NCBI GenBank assembly: GCA_903934275.1
Contig: CAIZNF010000669.1
Span: 1-6,904 of the forward strand
Origin: an uncultured Nitrosomonadales bacterium
Lineage (GTDB): Bacteria > Pseudomonadota > Gammaproteobacteria > Burkholderiales > Gallionellaceae
DNA length: 6,904 nt
Reading direction: 5' to 3'
Shown here: one piece after another, positions 1 to 6,831 of the stretch
How positions within the stretch are numbered: position 1 is the first letter of the stretch
Layout of the letters: each line of letters opens with the position of its first letter
Notes under the pieces: generated by a model
Database searches by the model: none
What the model saw: only the letters and a program-made list of their open reading frames with translations
What the model was told of the DNA's origin: nothing
Translations under genes and position numbers: made by a program

Positions 1-76
1 CCCCTCGCAAAGCCTCCAAACCTACCTTCGCCTTGAAATCAGGTGTGTGTACCTTACGCTGTTTCGCTTCGCTCAT
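1..76 (-). CDS. IS3-family transposase OrfA, N-terminal part (cut by the window edge)
   Basis: The reading frame starts at an ATG at 74-76 and runs off the window after 25 codons. It begins MSEAKQRKVHTPDFK and continues AKVGLEALRG. The basic stretch followed by [HY]-[ST]-P-[DE]-F-K-A-K-V-x-L-E-A is the standard opening of the helix-turn-helix OrfA protein of IS3-family elements, which binds the element's ends; the DDE catalytic part (OrfB) would lie beyond the window and in this family is usually made by a -1 frameshift. A GAGG ribosome site sits four bases before the ATG. Too little is visible to name the subgroup or to say whether the element is intact. Its orientation is the same as the his-tat genes. 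Confidence 0.8.
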   Translation of the reverse strand, partial: MSEAKQRKVHTPDFKAKVGLEALRG

Positions 77-135
77 TTCGCCTCATCCCTTATGACAGCG
101 CACAGCTTAAACTACTGTCTTGAAAACCGGGTCCA
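1..135 (-). mobile_element. Left end of an IS3-family insertion sequence
   Basis: On the minus strand, about 60 bases before the OrfA start, the sequence reads TGGACCCGGTTTTCAAGACA. IS3-family ends start with TG and often carry a GGACCCG-like block at this distance from orfA, so the outer end is placed near base 135, or up to four bases further out. The other end and any target duplication lie outside the window, so the boundary is an estimate. The element lies about 125 bases downstream of the tatC stop and does not interrupt tatC. Confidence 0.65.
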
Positions 136-261
136 CTATAGGATTTGTTTCGTCTATGATGGAGCTGGAGGGCGATTTTTGCTCGCGCTGTCTTTTGCAA
201 CTGGCGCTGATACCTGCTGTCCTGATGAGTTCGCTAGCCATCTGACTAAGCGCGATGAATC
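136..261. other. Non-coding gap between tatC and the IS element
   Basis: No convincing gene or rho-independent terminator is seen here. One minus-strand frame opens at the ATG at 239-241 and stays open for 44 codons, but it crosses the proposed IS end and stops at 107-109 inside the element. Its product has no recognisable motif, so it is not called as a gene. The original tat operon terminator or next gene may have been displaced by the IS. Confidence 0.4.
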
Positions 262-981
262 TCACCCCTGCTTTGGTTTTATCCAGCTTGCCACCACGAT
301 ACCCGCTTCATACAACAACCACAACGGCACCGCCAACATGAATTGCGACACCACGTCCGGCGGGGTGAAGATCGCACCGAGGATAAATGCACCAACGATC
401 ACGTAGGAGCGGATTTCCCGCAATTTTTCGACGCTGACAGCACCCATACGCACCAGCACCACCACTGCCACTGGCACTTGGAATGTCACGCCGAATGCCA
501 TGAACATGCCGAGCACAAAACTGAGGTATTTATCGATGTCGGTCATTACCGCCACACCCTGTGGCGCGGAGGCGGTGATGAATCCGAACACAACCGGAAA
601 TACCGCGAAGTAGGCGAATGCCATGCCGCAAAAAAATAACAGCGTGCTGGCGACAATGAGCGGCACGACCAACCGCCTTTCGTTCTCATACAAACCGGGT
701 GCGACAAACCGCCATGTCTGATAAAGAATATAAGGCAGCGCAATCAGTAAAGCAGCCATCATCGCGACCTTGAGCGGCACAAAGAAAGGTGTCGTAACAT
801 CGGTAGCGATCATCTGCCCACCTTTGGGCAGCTTGGACAATAGCGGTTGTGCCAGCAGGGCGTAGAGGTCGGATGCCCACGGAAACAGGCAGACAAATAC
901 CAGCAGCAATGCCAATGCGATTTTTAGTAAACGGGTGCGCAGCTCAATCAGGTGCGCAATAAAACTTTCGCTGATACCCAT
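262..981 (-). CDS. tatC: Sec-independent (twin-arginine) translocase subunit TatC
   Basis: TatC is the multi-spanning inner-membrane protein that, with TatB, recognises twin-arginine signal peptides and recruits TatA to export folded proteins. The 239-residue product has six hydrophobic segments, roughly residues 17-35, 68-90, 104-134, 153-178, 190-206 and 211-231. Signature pieces are HLIELRTRLL near residue 10, FVAPGLYENERR at 92-103 with the glutamate at 101 that corresponds to the signal-binding E103 of E. coli, and TPPDVVSQ at 206-213. The ATG at 979-981 is chosen because it forms a TGATG overlap with the tatB stop and gives the usual N-terminus. A TTG one codon earlier (982-984) is possible but less likely. 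It is the last gene of the tat set, and the length is slightly short of E. coli TatC (258) but normal for the family. Confidence 0.96.
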   Translation of the reverse strand: MGISESFIAHLIELRTRLLKIALALLLVFVCLFPWASDLYALLAQPLLSKLPKGGQMIATDVTTPFFVPLKVAMMAALLIALPYILYQTWRFVAPGLYENERRLVVPLIVASTLLFFCGMAFAYFAVFPVVFGFITASAPQGVAVMTDIDKYLSFVLGMFMAFGVTFQVPVAVVVLVRMGAVSVEKLREIRSYVIVGAFILGAIFTPPDVVSQFMLAVPLWLLYEAGIVVASWIKPKQG

Positions 982-1337
982 CAAACTGGCTTGCTTGGTG
1001 CGGGGGAAGATTGCGTAACGGACAGGCTTTGTTCATCGGGCGGTTCGGGCGATTTACCTAATTGCGCATCCAATATTTTTTTCTCCAGCGATAATCTGGC
1101 TTCATACATGGATTGTTCGATGGAGGTAATTTCCTTGCTGATACTACCGTGTAATTTTTTGGCTTCTTCAATGGCAAAGTCGTTTGCAATGTCGTTCTTG
1201 ACACTATTCACATAACGCTGCATCCGCCCCCATAAATTCCCCACCGTGCGCGCCACTTTAGGCAGCCGCTCCGGGCCGATAACGACGAGCGCCACCAGCA
1301 TAATTACCATTAACTCGGAGAATGCAATGTCAAACAT
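981..1337 (-). CDS. tatB: Sec-independent (twin-arginine) translocase subunit TatB
   Basis: TatB is a single-span membrane protein that pairs with TatC to form the signal-peptide receptor of the Tat exporter. The 118-residue product starts [20 protein letters not shown], with the conserved glutamate at residue 8 in the membrane helix (about 4-20), then the GPERLP hinge at 21-26, an amphipathic helix, a charged helical middle (about 45-92) and a Ser/Pro-rich tail. This MFDI...SEL...GPERLP pattern separates TatB from TatA. The start overlaps the end of tatA by eight bases (ATGTTTGA) and its own stop overlaps the tatC ATG by one base, so translation of the three genes is probably coupled. No strong ribosome site precedes it, which fits coupling. 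Confidence 0.95.
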   Translation of the reverse strand: MFDIAFSELMVIMLVALVVIGPERLPKVARTVGNLWGRMQRYVNSVKNDIANDFAIEEAKKLHGSISKEITSIEQSMYEARLSLEKKILDAQLGKSPEPPDEQSLSVTQSSPAPSKPV

Positions 1338-1560
1338 GCGTGTTCGACTTATCTTTCGTCTGAGTTTTCAACGTTACTTCGCCTTCGATGACCTGTCCGT
1401 CCTGCTGAGCCTGTTTGGGTTCATCATCGCGCACGCCTTCCTTGAAGTTTTTCACCGCGCCACCTAGGTCGCTGCCAATGTTGCGCAGCTTCTTGGTGCC
1501 GAATATCAACACTACAACCAACAATACAATCAACCAGTGCCAGATGCTAAATGAACCCAT
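1330..1560 (-). CDS. tatA: Sec-independent (twin-arginine) translocase subunit TatA
   Basis: TatA forms the oligomer that lets folded Tat substrates cross the inner membrane. The 76-residue protein has a short membrane helix (about residues 6-20, [14 protein letters not shown]), the F20-G21 hinge, and the amphipathic helix [20 protein letters not shown] up to about residue 42. A charged, low-complexity tail follows. The hinge and the [20 protein letters not shown] type of helix are diagnostic. A GGGAG ribosome site at 1569-1573 lies eight bases before the ATG. The 27-base spacer to the HIT gene suggests the same transcript; tatB overlaps its 3' end. Confidence 0.95.
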   Translation of the reverse strand: MGSFSIWHWLIVLLVVVLIFGTKKLRNIGSDLGGAVKNFKEGVRDDEPKQAQQDGQVIEGEVTLKTQTKDKSNTHV

Positions 1561-1587
1561 GTCTGTATCTCCCGAAAAAATTAACAG

Positions 1588-1935
1588 CTAATCGCGCCGC
1601 ACCATGGGCGGAATGTTGCAGCCGCCAATGATGTGAATATGTAAATGGAACACCTCTTGCCCTCCGCCCTTACCGGTATTGATCACGGTGCGAAAGCCGT
1701 TTTCCAGCCCCTGTTCGAGTGCCAATTTGGGAGCTAATAACATCATCCTGCCGAGCAAAGCGGCATGCGCATCCTCCGCATCCGCCAGCGAAGCCAGATG
1801 CAGCTTCGGGATCAACATGAAATGTACCGGTGCGACCGGATTAATGTCGTGAAACGCCAGCATCTCGCCATCTTCGTAAAGCTTGCGGCAAGGTATCTCG
1901 CCGCGTATTATTTTGCAAAAAATGCAGTTATCCAT
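1588..1935 (-). CDS. hinT: HIT-family (histidine triad) nucleotide-binding protein, HinT-like
   Basis: HIT proteins of this type are small cytoplasmic hydrolases of nucleoside phosphoramidates and related adenylates; the physiological substrate is uncertain. The 115-residue product starts MDNCIFCKIIRGEIP, with the usual C4-x2-C7 pair, has the FHDINPVAPVHFMLIPK segment, and carries the triad HLHIH at residues 97-101, where the middle histidines act as nucleophile and acid. Length matches the family. After the triad the sequence is IIGGCNIPPMVRRD, ending a little shorter than E. coli HinT and without its usual GGR. A GAGGAG ribosome site at 1941-1946, five bases before the ATG, supports the start. 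It sits between hisE and tatA, a placement common in betaproteobacteria. The gene name is given by similarity. Confidence 0.9.
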   Translation of the reverse strand: MDNCIFCKIIRGEIPCRKLYEDGEMLAFHDINPVAPVHFMLIPKLHLASLADAEDAHAALLGRMMLLAPKLALEQGLENGFRTVINTGKGGGQEVFHLHIHIIGGCNIPPMVRRD

Positions 1936-1959
1936 TGGTACTCCTCAAACTCGAAACCC

Positions 1960-2027
1960 CTCCCAACCTCCCCTTGTCATGGGAGGAGCAGCGGCATACT
2001 CCTCCCATGACAAGGGGAGGTTGGGAG
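1960..2027. repeat. Perfect 29-bp inverted repeat between hisE and hinT
   Basis: The left arm at 1960-1988 (beginning CTCCCAACCTCCCC) is exactly reverse-complementary to the right arm at 1999-2027 (ending GGGGAGGTTGGGAG), around a 10-base loop CAGCGGCATA at 1989-1998. No mismatch was found over 29 pairs. The hairpin starts five bases after the hisE stop codon, and no T-run follows on the minus strand, so it is not a textbook rho-independent terminator. Its shape and C-rich sequence suggest a dispersed palindromic repeat. In mRNA it could slow or stop transcription, or protect the upstream his message from 3' decay, and so separate his from hinT-tat expression; that role is inference. Confidence 0.93.
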
Positions 2028-2032
2028 AAGGG

Positions 2033-2353
2033 CTATTCTTTCCGGCTTTCCTTCTCTGCAATGCCGGACAAGCCTTCACGACGCGCCAGTTCGTTCAATA
2101 CATCATCCGCGCTCAAGCCGTGTTTTGCCAGCAGCACCATGCAATGAAACCACAAGTCGGCAGTTTCATACACCAGATGAGATTTGTCGCCTGTTTTGCT
2201 TGCTAAAATAACCTCCGTCGCTTCCTCTCCGATCTTTTTCAAGATGGCATCTTCGCCCTTGCTGAACAGTTTGGCAACGTAGGAACTCTCCGGTGATGCC
2301 CGTTTGCGCGCCTCCAGTGTTTCGGTCAATCTTTTCAAGATATCCTGTTTCAT
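2033..2353 (-). CDS. hisE: Phosphoribosyl-ATP pyrophosphohydrolase
   Basis: HisE hydrolyses phosphoribosyl-ATP to phosphoribosyl-AMP and pyrophosphate, the second step of histidine synthesis, in the cytoplasm. The 106-residue, mostly helical product belongs to the MazG-like fold: it has [29 protein letters not shown] (about residues 23-51), with the KKIGEEATE metal-binding motif, and the second helix [19 protein letters not shown] with E63/D66. Length is typical of stand-alone HisE. The ATG lies ten bases after the hisI stop; an ATG overlapping that stop (ATGA) is out of frame and ends after five codons. The ribosome site is weak (GGA just upstream). It is the last his gene, followed directly by the inverted repeat. 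Confidence 0.95.
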   Translation of the reverse strand: MKQDILKRLTETLEARKRASPESSYVAKLFSKGEDAILKKIGEEATEVILASKTGDKSHLVYETADLWFHCMVLLAKHGLSADDVLNELARREGLSGIAEKESRKE

Positions 2354-2363
2354 TTTTCCGGTT

Positions 2364-2753
2364 TCATTTCTTGTATATCTCTTCAGGGTTTTTCAACACG
2401 GCATCCACCTCCACCCATTGTCCTTGTTCCAGCCGGCTGTAGAAGCAGCTTGCGCGCCCGGTATGGCAGGCTATGCCACCCTGTGGCTCTACCAGTAACA
2501 GTATCGCATCGCCATCGCAGTCGAGATAAATATCCTTGATTTTCTGGGTATATCCAGACTCTTCGCCCTTGTGCCACAGTTTTTTACGCGAACGCGACCA
2601 GTATACCGCCTCATTTTTTTGCCAGGATAACTTCAATGCTTCGCGGTTCATCCACGCCACCGTCAGTACACGCCCGGTAGCCGCATCCTGCGCGACGGTC
2701 GCCACAAGCCCGTCTTCGGACCAATTTACCTTGCTCAGCCATTTTTCTTTCAT
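2364..2753 (-). CDS. hisI: Phosphoribosyl-AMP cyclohydrolase
   Basis: HisI opens the adenine ring of phosphoribosyl-AMP, the third step of histidine synthesis, using zinc and magnesium. The 129-residue product has VAWMNREAL at 32-40, [17 protein letters not shown] at 51-67, the metal motif DCDGD at 78-82 (aspartates 78, 80 and 82, cysteine 79) and [13 protein letters not shown] at 92-104 with cysteines 96 and 103 completing the zinc site. All expected metal ligands are present. It is a stand-alone HisI rather than the fused HisIE of enteric bacteria. The ATG overlaps the hisF stop as ATGA, and a GAGGTG ribosome site at 2759-2764, inside the hisF end, is well placed, so translation is probably coupled to hisF. 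Confidence 0.96.
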   Translation of the reverse strand: MKEKWLSKVNWSEDGLVATVAQDAATGRVLTVAWMNREALKLSWQKNEAVYWSRSRKKLWHKGEESGYTQKIKDIYLDCDGDAILLLVEPQGGIACHTGRASCFYSRLEQGQWVEVDAVLKNPEEIYKK

Positions 2754-3508
2754 AACCGCACCTCGATGCCTTGCGTTGCCATAAACTGTTTGGCCTGCTG
2801 TACGGTGTATTCGCCGAAATGAAAAATACTCGCCGCCAGCACAGCATCTGCGCCGCCCTGTATCACGCCGTCGGCGAGGTGTTGCAGGTTGCCCACACCA
2901 CCACTGGCGATCACCGGAATCTCCAGTGCATCCGTCACCGCGCGCGTCAGAACCAGATCGAAACCATTTTTCTGACCATCCCGATCCATACTGGTCAGCA
3001 GGATTTCACCCGCGCCCAGTACCTGCATTTTTTTTGCCCATTCCACCACATCCAAGCCTGTCGCCTTGCGTCCGCCGTGAGTGAACACTTCCCATCTGCC
3101 CAACCCGGTTTGCTTGGCATCAATCGCCACCACGATGCATTGTGAACCGTAACGCCCGGAGGCATCCGCGACCAGTTGTGGGTTCAGCACGGCGGAGGTG
3201 TTGATACTGACCTTGTCGGCTCCCGCGTTCAACAAATTCCGCACGTCACCGACCTCGCGCACCCCGCCGCCGACGGTCAGCGGAATAAACACCTGTGAGG
3301 CAACCTGCTCGATGATGCGAAAAATAATCCCTCTATCATCCGAGCTGGCCGTGATATCGAGAAAAGTCAGTTCATCCGCACCTTGGTCGTCATAGCGGCG
3401 CGCGATCTCCACCGGATCACCGGCATCGCGCAGCTCGACAAAACTGACACCTTTAACCACGCGCCCCGCAGTGACATCGAGACAGGGAATAATTCTTTTG
3501 GCGAGCAT
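2750..3508 (-). CDS. hisF: Imidazole glycerol phosphate synthase, cyclase subunit
   Basis: HisF is the (beta/alpha)8-barrel half of imidazole glycerol phosphate synthase. It takes ammonia made by HisH and converts PRFAR to imidazole glycerol phosphate plus AICAR, which returns to purine synthesis. The 252-residue product shows both catalytic aspartates, D11 in IIPCLDV and D130 in VVAIDAK, plus phosphate-binding loops TVGGGVR (78-84), [10 protein letters not shown] (97-106) and VIASGGVGN (199-207), and LTSMDRDG at 171-178. Length equals the family norm. The ATG lies six bases after the hisA stop, without a clear ribosome site, and the TGA overlaps hisI. HisA is its paralogue from an old barrel duplication. 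Confidence 0.97.
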   Translation of the reverse strand: MLAKRIIPCLDVTAGRVVKGVSFVELRDAGDPVEIARRYDDQGADELTFLDITASSDDRGIIFRIIEQVASQVFIPLTVGGGVREVGDVRNLLNAGADKVSINTSAVLNPQLVADASGRYGSQCIVVAIDAKQTGLGRWEVFTHGGRKATGLDVVEWAKKMQVLGAGEILLTSMDRDGQKNGFDLVLTRAVTDALEIPVIASGGVGNLQHLADGVIQGGADAVLAASIFHFGEYTVQQAKQFMATQGIEVRL

Positions 3509-3514
3509 CCCGGC

Positions 3515-4279
3515 TTAACTGTTGAAGACTAGTTTGATCGGAGTCAATTCATCGGCCAAGGCTTGTGCGGCACGCAAATCCAGCGAGCCTTCATAAATCG
3601 CACGACCGGTTATTGCGCCGGTGATACCCTCCTGATACACCGCGCACAACGCGCGCACATCGTCCAGATTGGTGATACCGCCGCTGGCGATCACCGGCAC
3701 ATGCAGCGGGCGTGCCAGTTCGACGGTCGCCGGAATGTTCACGCCGGACAACATGCCGTCGCGACCGATGTCGGTATAAATGACGGCTTCCACACCATAA
3801 CCTTCAAAGCGTTGCGCAAGATCCGCCACGTCGTGGCCGGTGAGTTTCGACCAGCCGTCCACCGCCACTTTCCCGCCCTTGGCATCCAGCCCGACCATGA
3901 TGTGTCCGGGGAAGGCATCGCATGCCTCGTGCAGGAACCCCGGCACTTTCACCGCCGCGGTACCGATGATGATGTAGGTCACGCCGATGTCGAGATAGCG
4001 TTCGATGGTCTCCAGGTCGCGAATGCCACCGCCCAGTTGTACCGGCACATCGCTGCCGCCCATCGCTTCGATGATGCTGCGCACTGCAGCCTCATTTTTC
4101 GGCTTGCCGGCGAATGCACCGTTCAAGTCCACCAGATGCAGGCGGCGCGCGCCTTGCTCCAGCCAATGCTGCGCCATGGCAGCGGGGTCTTCGGAAAACA
4201 CTGTGGCATCTTCCATTACGCCCTGTTTAAGGCGCACACAATGACCGTCTTTCAAATCAATCGCGGGGATAATTAGCAT
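3515..4279 (-). CDS. hisA: ProFAR isomerase (phosphoribosylformimino-AICAR-P isomerase)
   Basis: HisA performs the Amadori rearrangement of ProFAR to PRFAR, the substrate of HisF/HisH. The 254-residue barrel protein has the start [17 protein letters not shown] with catalytic D8, LHLVDLNGA at 47-55, QLGGGIRD at 81-88, GLDAKGG at 130-136, the second-half catalytic segment [12 protein letters not shown] at 168-179 with D170, and VIASGGI at 196-202. These match HisA rather than HisF, which has D11/D130 and SMDRDG instead. The ATG lies ten bases after the hisH stop and no good ribosome site is visible. Placement between hisH and hisF is the usual order. Confidence 0.97.
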   Translation of the reverse strand: MLIIPAIDLKDGHCVRLKQGVMEDATVFSEDPAAMAQHWLEQGARRLHLVDLNGAFAGKPKNEAAVRSIIEAMGGSDVPVQLGGGIRDLETIERYLDIGVTYIIIGTAAVKVPGFLHEACDAFPGHIMVGLDAKGGKVAVDGWSKLTGHDVADLAQRFEGYGVEAVIYTDIGRDGMLSGVNIPATVELARPLHVPVIASGGITNLDDVRALCAVYQEGITGAITGRAIYEGSLDLRAAQALADELTPIKLVFNS

Positions 4280-4289
4280 GGCAGTACGT

Positions 4290-5063
4290 TTAAGGATTCC
4301 ATTGCATAAAGTTTTGCAGCAGCTTCAGCCCTGCTGATTGGCTTTTTTCCGGGTGAAATTGCACCCCGAATAAATTGTCTCGTGCTACCGCGCATACAAA
4401 AGGCTGCGGATAGTCGCTGGTAGCTTGTACCAGTGAGGCATCCTGCGGTTGCACATAATAGCTGTGCACGAAGTAGAAGCGCGCGTCCTGATCTATGCCG
4501 TTCCACAGAGGGTGAACTCCAACCACCCCCCTCCCCGACCCTCCCTCGGAGGGATAACCAACGACTTGGACATCGTCTTTTGACGGCCTAGTCGAATGGC
4601 TAATGGTTTTATCAGAGGGAGCAACTGTCGCACCCCCGTGCGGGAATGCGGATTGTTCAATTCTCCGCACCTGATTCCAACCCATGTGCGGTACTTTGAG
4701 CTTGCTGCCTTGCGCGTCGTGCTGACTGCTGGTGAAGCGCAATACTTCGCCGCGCAAAATGCCCAAGCCTGCCGTCTCGCCCTCGGCGCTGTGCTCAAAC
4801 AGCATTTGCAGGCCGATGCAAATGCCGAGAAAGGGTTTGCTGTGTGCTGCTTCCAGCACAGTTTTGCGCAAGCCGCGCATATCCAGTTCACGCATGCAAT
4901 CCGGCATCGCGCCCTGCCCGGGAAATACCACGCGCGTGGCATTCGCAATGACTTCGGCATTGTCGCTGACCGCAATTTCAGCATCAGGGCATACCTTGCG
5001 CAAGGCCTGTTCGACCGAGCGCAAGTTTCCCATTCCATAATCTACAACGGCGACATCGACCAT
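4290..5063 (-). CDS. hisH: Imidazole glycerol phosphate synthase, glutamine amidotransferase subunit, with an extra internal segment
   Basis: HisH releases ammonia from glutamine and passes it to HisF. The class I amidotransferase triad is visible: C82 in FLGICIGLQ, and H237 and E239 in [24 protein letters not shown] at the N-terminus, [13 protein letters not shown] near residue 45 and VPHMGWNQV at 124-132 are typical. The protein is 257 residues, against about 200-215 for the family. The excess is one block of about 47 residues (roughly 137-183) between [10 protein letters not shown] and [21 protein letters not shown]; both flanks are well conserved, the frame is kept and no stop appears. 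In known HisH structures this part is a loop after the GWN strand, so function may be retained, but that is inference. The ATG is six bases after the hisB stop, without a clear ribosome site. Confidence 0.95.
   Translation of the reverse strand: MVDVAVVDYGMGNLRSVEQALRKVCPDAEIAVSDNAEVIANATRVVFPGQGAMPDCMRELDMRGLRKTVLEAAHSKPFLGICIGLQMLFEHSAEGETAGLGILRGEVLRFTSSQHDAQGSKLKVPHMGWNQVRRIEQSAFPHGGATVAPSDKTISHSTRPSKDDVQVVGYPSEGGSGRGVVGVHPLWNGIDQDARFYFVHSYYVQPQDASLVQATSDYPQPFVCAVARDNLFGVQFHPEKSQSAGLKLLQNFMQWNP
4515..4655. repeat. Palindromic element inserted in frame within hisH
   Basis: This stretch codes for the residues that HisH relatives lack. From 4541 to 4621 its DNA is a nested, imperfect palindrome: CTCCCTC (4541-4547) pairs with GAGGGAG (4615-4621), ATAACCA (4554-4560) with TGGTTTTAT (4604-4612, two extra bases), and CGACTTGG (4562-4569) with CCTAGTCG (4587-4594, one mismatch). 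A small hairpin CCCTCC-ctc-GGAGGG lies at 4539-4553 and another, CGCAC-cccc-GTGCG, at 4629-4642. The C-rich edge CCCCTCCCCGACCCTCCC (4528-4545) resembles the start of the repeat at 1957-1973. The exact ends are set by protein comparison from memory and may be off by several bases; no target duplication was recognised. Confidence 0.75.
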
Positions 5064-5069
5064 TTCAAT

Positions 5070-5657
5070 TTATAGTGTTCCCTTGGTGGATGGCATCACG
5101 CCGACCATTCGTGGATCAAGCTCCAACGCCATGCGTAGCGCGCGGCCAAACGCCTTGAAAATGGTCTCGGCCTGATGGTGGGCATTGTTGCCCGCCAGAT
5201 TGTCGATGTGCAGCGTTACCAAGGCGTGATTAACAAAGCCCTGAAAAAATTCCTTGATCAGATCCACATCGAACTCGCCGATGCTGCCGCGCACAAACTC
5301 GCAATTGAACACCAGCCCGGGTCGGCCCGAAACGTCCAGCACCACACGCGACAGGGATTCATCCAGCGGCACGTAGGCGTGGCCGTAGCGACGCAAGCCT
5401 TTTTTGTCACCGACCGCCTGATTAAATGCTTGCCCCAACGTAATACCAATATCTTCCACGGTGTGGTGCGCATCGATGTGGAGATCGCCCTTGGCGAAAA
5501 TGTCTATATCAAGCAAACCATGCCGGGCGATTTGATCGAACATGTGATCAAGGAACGGCAAGCTGGTGTCAAATTTGGCCTGGCCTGTGCCATCCAGATC
5601 CAGTTCGACGCTGATCTGGGTTTCCAGTGTGTTGCGTGAAACTTTCGCGCTGCGCAT
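5070..5657 (-). CDS. hisB: Imidazoleglycerol-phosphate dehydratase
   Basis: HisB removes water from imidazole glycerol phosphate to give imidazole acetol phosphate, using two manganese ions. The 195-residue product contains the repeated metal-binding halves: [15 protein letters not shown] (33-47, H38 and H46), [11 protein letters not shown] (62-72, H64, H65, E68), LDESLSR (98-104) and [20 protein letters not shown] (156-175, H160, H161, E164), ending in PSTKGTL. The length is that of the stand-alone enzyme, so the histidinol-phosphate phosphatase domain fused to it in enteric bacteria is absent and must be supplied elsewhere. The ATG lies nine bases after the hisC stop, with an AGGG ribosome site at 5665-5668 that overlaps that stop. 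Confidence 0.97.
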   Translation of the reverse strand: MRSAKVSRNTLETQISVELDLDGTGQAKFDTSLPFLDHMFDQIARHGLLDIDIFAKGDLHIDAHHTVEDIGITLGQAFNQAVGDKKGLRRYGHAYVPLDESLSRVVLDVSGRPGLVFNCEFVRGSIGEFDVDLIKEFFQGFVNHALVTLHIDNLAGNNAHHQAETIFKAFGRALRMALELDPRMVGVMPSTKGTL

Positions 5658-5666
5658 GATTTAGCC

Positions 5667-6776
5667 CTATGCGGATTGAATAATGGTTTCTTTTAATGCG
5701 GCCACAAATCGCTCATTTTCATCCGGCGTGCCGACTGTCACACGCAGGCAGTCTTTCAACATCGGATGTCCACCGTTTAAATTCTTGATCAGCACGCCGC
5801 GCCGCTTCAGGCCGTCAAACACTGCTGTCGCGCTCGCCACATGGAACAGCAGAAAATTTGCTTCGCTGGGGTAAACCCGTACGGCGGCGACTTCACTCAA
5901 TTGCCGGTACAACTTTGCACGATCCTGCTTGATCTGCTCCGCTTGCTGCAACAACACATTGTGATGTTCAAGCAGCTTTTCGGCAACCAATTGCGGCAAA
6001 ACGCCAACATTATACGGCAAGCGCAGCTTTTCCAACTGTTCCAGCCATGCCGTACTGCCTGCAAGAAAGCCCAACCGCAACCCCGCCATGCCGAGTTTTG
6101 AAAAAGTGCGCATCACCAGCAAATTTGGATAATCCGCAAGGTGTGGAATAAAACTGTCGCTGGCAAAGGCGTAATAGGCTTCATCCACCACTACCAGTCC
6201 AGGAGATGCCGCAATGATTTGCGCTACAGCATCTGCTGAAAAAAGATTGCCCGTGGGGTTATTCGGATAAGCCAGGAACACCAGTGCGGGCTGTTCGCGC
6301 TTGATCGCCGCGAGGGTAGCGGGCAAGTCCAGCGAGAAATCCAATGCGCCAGAATTAGCTGATAGGGGTACGCCCACATAACGCATCCCGGTAAAAGTCG
6401 CGATCATCTTGTACATGACAAACGAAGGCTCCACGCTCAACAATGTCGCGCCGGGTTTGTTGACCGCCATCGCCAACAACTGGATCAGTTCGTCGGAGCC
6501 GTTGCCAAGCAACACGCCCATTTCGCGCGGCAAGCCGGTCGCATCGCGAATCTTTCTCTTCAATGATGACGGATCGGGGTCGGGATAGCGGTTGATCGCA
6601 GCCTGCGCCACGATTGCTGCGATTTCATCGCGCAATTGTTGCGGCACAATGTAAGGATTTTCCATCGCATCAAGCTTGATGTAGCCCGCGCTATCCGGCA
6701 CATGATAGGCGTGCAAATCGAGGATTTCGCGGCGCAGCAACGAACTTGCAAGAGAGATGGCAGAAACGGGGGGCAT
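5667..6776 (-). CDS. hisC: Histidinol-phosphate aminotransferase
   Basis: HisC is a PLP enzyme that transfers an amino group from glutamate to imidazole acetol phosphate, giving histidinol phosphate. The 369-residue, fold-type I protein shows KLDAMENPY near 34-42, [12 protein letters not shown] (62-73), GNGSDELI (91-98), AYPNNPTGN (169-177), VVDEAYYAF (196-204) with PLP-contacting D198, the PLP lysine K227 in [15 protein letters not shown] (223-237), and [11 protein letters not shown] (344-354) with the substrate-carboxylate arginine. This pattern fits HisC and not the aromatic or aspartate aminotransferases, and the his context agrees. The ATG is the only ordinary start: an in-frame TGA lies four codons upstream at 6789-6791. 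No strong ribosome site is seen. It is the first his gene visible. Confidence 0.96.
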   Translation of the reverse strand: MPPVSAISLASSLLRREILDLHAYHVPDSAGYIKLDAMENPYIVPQQLRDEIAAIVAQAAINRYPDPDPSSLKRKIRDATGLPREMGVLLGNGSDELIQLLAMAVNKPGATLLSVEPSFVMYKMIATFTGMRYVGVPLSANSGALDFSLDLPATLAAIKREQPALVFLAYPNNPTGNLFSADAVAQIIAASPGLVVVDEAYYAFASDSFIPHLADYPNLLVMRTFSKLGMAGLRLGFLAGSTAWLEQLEKLRLPYNVGVLPQLVAEKLLEHHNVLLQQAEQIKQDRAKLYRQLSEVAAVRVYPSEANFLLFHVASATAVFDGLKRRGVLIKNLNGGHPMLKDCLRVTVGTPDENERFVAALKETIIQSA

Positions 6777-6801
6777 GAAATAAATCGCTCAGTAAACGAG
6801 T

Positions 6802-6831
6802 GATATAACAATAGCGCGCAGCTTATCACAA
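6802..6831 (-). promoter_or_regulatory. Possible sigma-70 promoter before hisC
   Basis: On the minus strand TTGTGA (6826-6831) and TATATC (6802-6807) are separated by 18 bases. Each matches four of six positions of the -35 and -10 consensus. Transcription would begin near 6795, about 20 bases before the hisC ATG. The surrounding 128 bases are AT-richer than the genes and contain no recognisable end of hisD, so a promoter here is reasonable. The match is weak and could be chance. Confidence 0.3.

Noticed and set aside
157..246. Plus-strand short frame (MMELEGDFCSRCLLQLALIP...) in the gap after tatC.
   Set aside because: Only about 29 codons, no recognisable ribosome site or family, and likely chance.
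982..984. TTG start for tatC one codon upstream of the chosen ATG.
   Set aside because: The ATG at 979-981 makes a TGATG junction with tatB and a normal TatC N-terminus; the TTG adds only one residue and has no better ribosome site.
1960..2027. Reading the hairpin as a rho-independent terminator for the his genes.
   Set aside because: No U-run follows the stem on the minus strand, and the stem is far longer than usual terminators.
3563..4276. Long plus-strand open frame of 237 codons opposite hisA.
   Set aside because: It is antisense to a clear HisA, its product is rich in His, Arg and Gln without domain motifs, and it is explained by codon bias of the real gene; the same holds for the plus-strand frames opposite hisH and hisB.
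4290..5063. hisH as a pseudogene or frameshifted gene because of its odd middle.
   Set aside because: The frame is continuous, the catalytic Cys-His-Glu set and both flanks of the insert are conserved, and downstream genes are intact.
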